From Salminus brasiliensis (lineage: Eukaryota > Chordata > Actinopteri > Characiformes > Bryconidae), in NCBI RefSeq assembly GCF_030463535.1, contig NC_132896.1, positions 24,489,709 through 24,553,708 on the forward strand: DNA of 64,000 nucleotides, in the 5' to 3' direction. This document shows, in pieces, positions 61,586-64,000 of this stretch. The position numbers and the translations under genes are program-made. Each line of letters starts with the position of its first letter. Within the stretch, counting starts at the first letter, position 1. The notes under the pieces were generated by a model that was not told the DNA's origin, ran no database searches, and was given only the letters and a program-made list of their open reading frames with translations.

Positions 61586-63694
61586 ATGTCCAGTATGGAA
61601 AGTATCCTTCGTTGTGGTACTTTGTTTTTGTTGGCAGTTAGCTAGTTAGTTAGCTAGCTAGTTAAGTTACTGCACTTAGCTGACGAGTGAAGCGGCGCCG
61701 AGCAGCGCTAGCTAGCTAGTCCTTTAAAACTCTGCTTAGCTTCGCTAGCACTAGCCAGTTCTTTAAGGCGCTGGTTAACTTCTCTGTCATTTAAAGCGCA
61801 GGTTAGCTTCTGTAGCTAGCACTAGCTTGTTAGCTAATAGCTAGCCAAGTTCTTTAAGGCGCTGGTTAATATCCAAATGTCTTCATGGTGCTGGTTAGCT
61901 TCTTCAAGTCCCACAAAGCGTTGGTTTGCTGGTTCTGGTGACAGAAATGAACCATCGTTAATCAGAGATGTACAGAAGGCCATTTAAAATGGTCTGAAGT
62001 ACTGATCAACTTTTTTTGTTTCTGTATTTTGCCCTAAAACACCCTGTATTTGCCACTTCACCATGAATGATCCTGTAGACCATAAACATCTTTAAGACAA
62101 AGAACAATTATATCACAAAATGATCTCTTAGGCAACTAAAAAGTGTATTAAAAGAAATAACTGTATGGGGAATAGTTTTAAGGCCTTTGGATGTCCGGGT
62201 TTCATCACCACCACTGTGAATGATCGACTTAAAACTTTTTTTTCGATATTAGTGACACTCTCTTCAGGTGATCGCTTCTGCCATCACTGGTGTAGAGTGC
62301 ACAGTGCTTAGCAGCAGGTGGTGTGAGCAGTACAGTGAGTTTCGAAATGACTCAAGTTCCTCATAAACTGCACATTTCACTGAACGTTGAATCCTTTTTA
62401 ATAATCTACTCATTCAGAAGTTAAGAAAAACAATAGTGGAAAGTTCAGATTTGCTGGGTGAGGGTGAATAACATTTCTTTAAATTATACTGTAATGTGAA
62501 GATAAGATGGGCACTCTACAACAACATGTAACGATTTGTAAAATGTATTTTTGCTCTTTTACTGCCACAAAGCAAGGTGAACCACATGTTGGTGAACAGT
62601 GAGTGGGTATGTATGAGTGACCCACTGTGATCACAGGGTCTCACAGGTTAGTTTAGCTATTTATTGTGGTATGGCAAGTTTTAACTTCATTACATGTTAC
62701 CAATGGGTTAGTTCATGTTTTTACTGGTGTATTGCCATGGAACAAACTATTTATTATTTAGTACTAGGTAGGGCCATTTTGCATTGACTGTTGTAATGAA
62801 GACTTACTGTTTGGTCAGTAGTTTCAGTAAGCTCCTTAATAAGAAATTCACAGAGCATCTTTTCAACCTCAAGTTTGCGGCCAAAGAACTGGAACGGAAT
62901 GCAAAGAAATGTGACAAAGAAGAAAAAGCTGAAAAAGCCAAAGTGAAAAAGGTAACACATTTTAGCCCAGAGGTGTGGTATAGTTGCATATGCTGCCTGG
63001 CGTTTTTAAGAACACCAGCACATTGCCCAATAAGCTGTGCCAGTAAGGCTTGCTTGATTTTACTGTGTCTTGTGGAATTGTCTCTAAAGCTTTAAATGAA
63101 TCTTGACCATCAGTAATTGACCAAGTTGCTACTACAGTATAATACTGCTACATGGCATACAGGCTATCCAGAAAGGCAATATGGAAGTAGCACGGATACA
63201 TGCAGAAAATGCAATTCGTCAGAAGAACCAGTCCATCAACTTCTTGCGGATGAGTGCTCGTGTGGATGCAGTGGCTACCCGTGTCCAGACTGCAGTAACA
63301 ATGAATAAGGTCAACTTTATTTATGTTTGTAACCACATATGGCAAGGATAATTTGTATAAACGGGCTACTACCCGTTCATCATTGCTTGTCCTTTTCACA
63401 ACTGTGGGGTAAATATTGGGAAAAATGTTTGGAAGTGTTCATTTTGGAGTTGAAATGACAGGGGTTGGACACATGCCCTTGTTTAGAGTGACATCTACCT
63501 GTGAGGTTAAGAAATTATATATATATAGAAATATATATGCCTGTGATATGATCTCCTATGTCAGCACTTTTATGTTTTGAGATTTTATTTGTTTATTATA
63601 TTTTATTTATTTATTTAATTTTCAGGTCACCAAATCCATGGCAGGTGTGGTTAAGTCTATGGATTCCACTCTGAAAAGCATGAACTTGGAAAAG
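61586..63694 (+). CDS. chmp1b: Charged multivesicular body protein 1b, 5' exons
   Basis: CHMP1B is an ESCRT-III subunit that polymerises on endosomal, midbody and nuclear-envelope membranes and recruits VPS4 and spastin. Four coding exons are visible: 61586-61601, 62854-62951, 63163-63309 and 63626-63694. Each junction has GT/AG and keeps frame. Together they give 110 residues, starting [18 protein letters not shown] and passing through [60 protein letters not shown] and LKSMNLEK. This is the basic N-terminal helical hairpin of the family and differs from human CHMP1B, as I recall it, at about ten positions. The usual length is about 199, so the acidic C terminus with its VPS4-binding motif lies beyond 64000. 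The basic residues and length rule out CHMP1A as the better match. Confidence 0.95.
61602..62853 (+). other. chmp1b intron 1 with TAGC-rich repeats
   Basis: A 1252-base intron. Positions 61635-61850 are dominated by TAGC/GCTAGC palindromes and an imperfect repeat built around 'ttctttaaggcgctggttaa', seen at about 61760, 61850 and, weakly, at 61785 and 61885. The remainder is unremarkable AT-rich sequence. Confidence 0.8.
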
Positions 63695-64000
63695 GTGAAG
63701 TAATGTTTTGGATTCCTGGGCTCTGAATCAGGTTTTTAACCTGTTGTTTAAATAAATGTTAGATGCATACGGCAGCTAGTTACCCCATGCAATACATCTC
63801 TTCGCTTGGTCTTTGATTAATCTTTGTCCTGCATAATCTACTGTTTTTCTTGATCTCAGTACACCTGATCTAACTAATCCAGGTCTAGTTTCCCAAAAGC
63901 CTAGTTTTAACTGGTAAGGAGAGTGTTTGGTGCGATACTCACTCTTCCATAGAAATCTAAGTTAGTTTTTATTTCTGTAAGTTTCTAATGTATGTGGTTC
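63695..64000 (+). other. chmp1b intron 4 (partial)
   Basis: The sequence after the donor at 63695 shows no matching exon before the window ends, so this is taken to be intron. Confidence 0.75.

Noticed and set aside
1..64000. CRISPR arrays, operons, prophage or plasmid features
   Set aside because: No regularly spaced repeats, ribosome binding sites or clustered prokaryotic genes are present. The window is vertebrate nuclear DNA.
1..64000. tRNA, rRNA or snRNA genes
   Set aside because: The tRNA-like heads seen belong to SINEs with degenerate promoter boxes and SINE tails. No complete cloverleaf was found by eye.

Overview
This is vertebrate nuclear DNA, almost certainly from a teleost fish and probably an otophysan such as a catfish, characin or knifefish (the last step is inference). 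It is AT-rich and carries long introns and intergenic space, many decayed Tc1-like transposons, tRNA-derived SINEs, an L2-type LINE fragment and long dinucleotide runs. I see no prokaryotic or organellar features.

Only two cellular protein-coding genes can be supported, both in the last 14 kb, facing away from each other. On the minus strand, 52575-55787 is one uninterrupted coding exon of a TENT5/FAM46 non-canonical poly(A) polymerase that looks most like TENT5D. It has a probable non-coding first exon near 58957-59150 and a plausible 3' UTR of up to about 2.4 kb. On the plus strand, the first four coding exons of chmp1b (ESCRT-III) lie at 61586-63694; the rest is beyond the right edge. The promoters are about 2.2 kb apart across GC-rich DNA.

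The most unusual object is the TENT5D-like protein. The family is normally about 390 residues, but this copy has 1070. The catalytic core is intact in sequence but is split by an in-frame insert of about 689 Ser/Thr/Glu/Pro-rich residues. The end of the insert is a register-perfect array of fourteen 10-residue (30 bp) repeats.

Positions 1-50000 look like a gene desert. They hold Tc1-like remnants at about 600-2463, 8130-8955, 17285-17420, 28070-29165, 30900-31900, 33240-33640 and 46360-47520, and one nearly intact Tc1 element with about 200 bp inverted repeats at 34669-36274, whose transposase has a single nonsense codon. They also hold three SINE copies with the same 3' tail, several small inverted-repeat elements (one with a SINE nested inside), a 149 bp fold-back at 23907-24055, an L2 LINE fragment at 38555-40018 and a 1 kb polypurine tract at 40645-41718. 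Some repeat-free stretches read like conserved regulatory DNA, but single-sequence reading cannot prove that.
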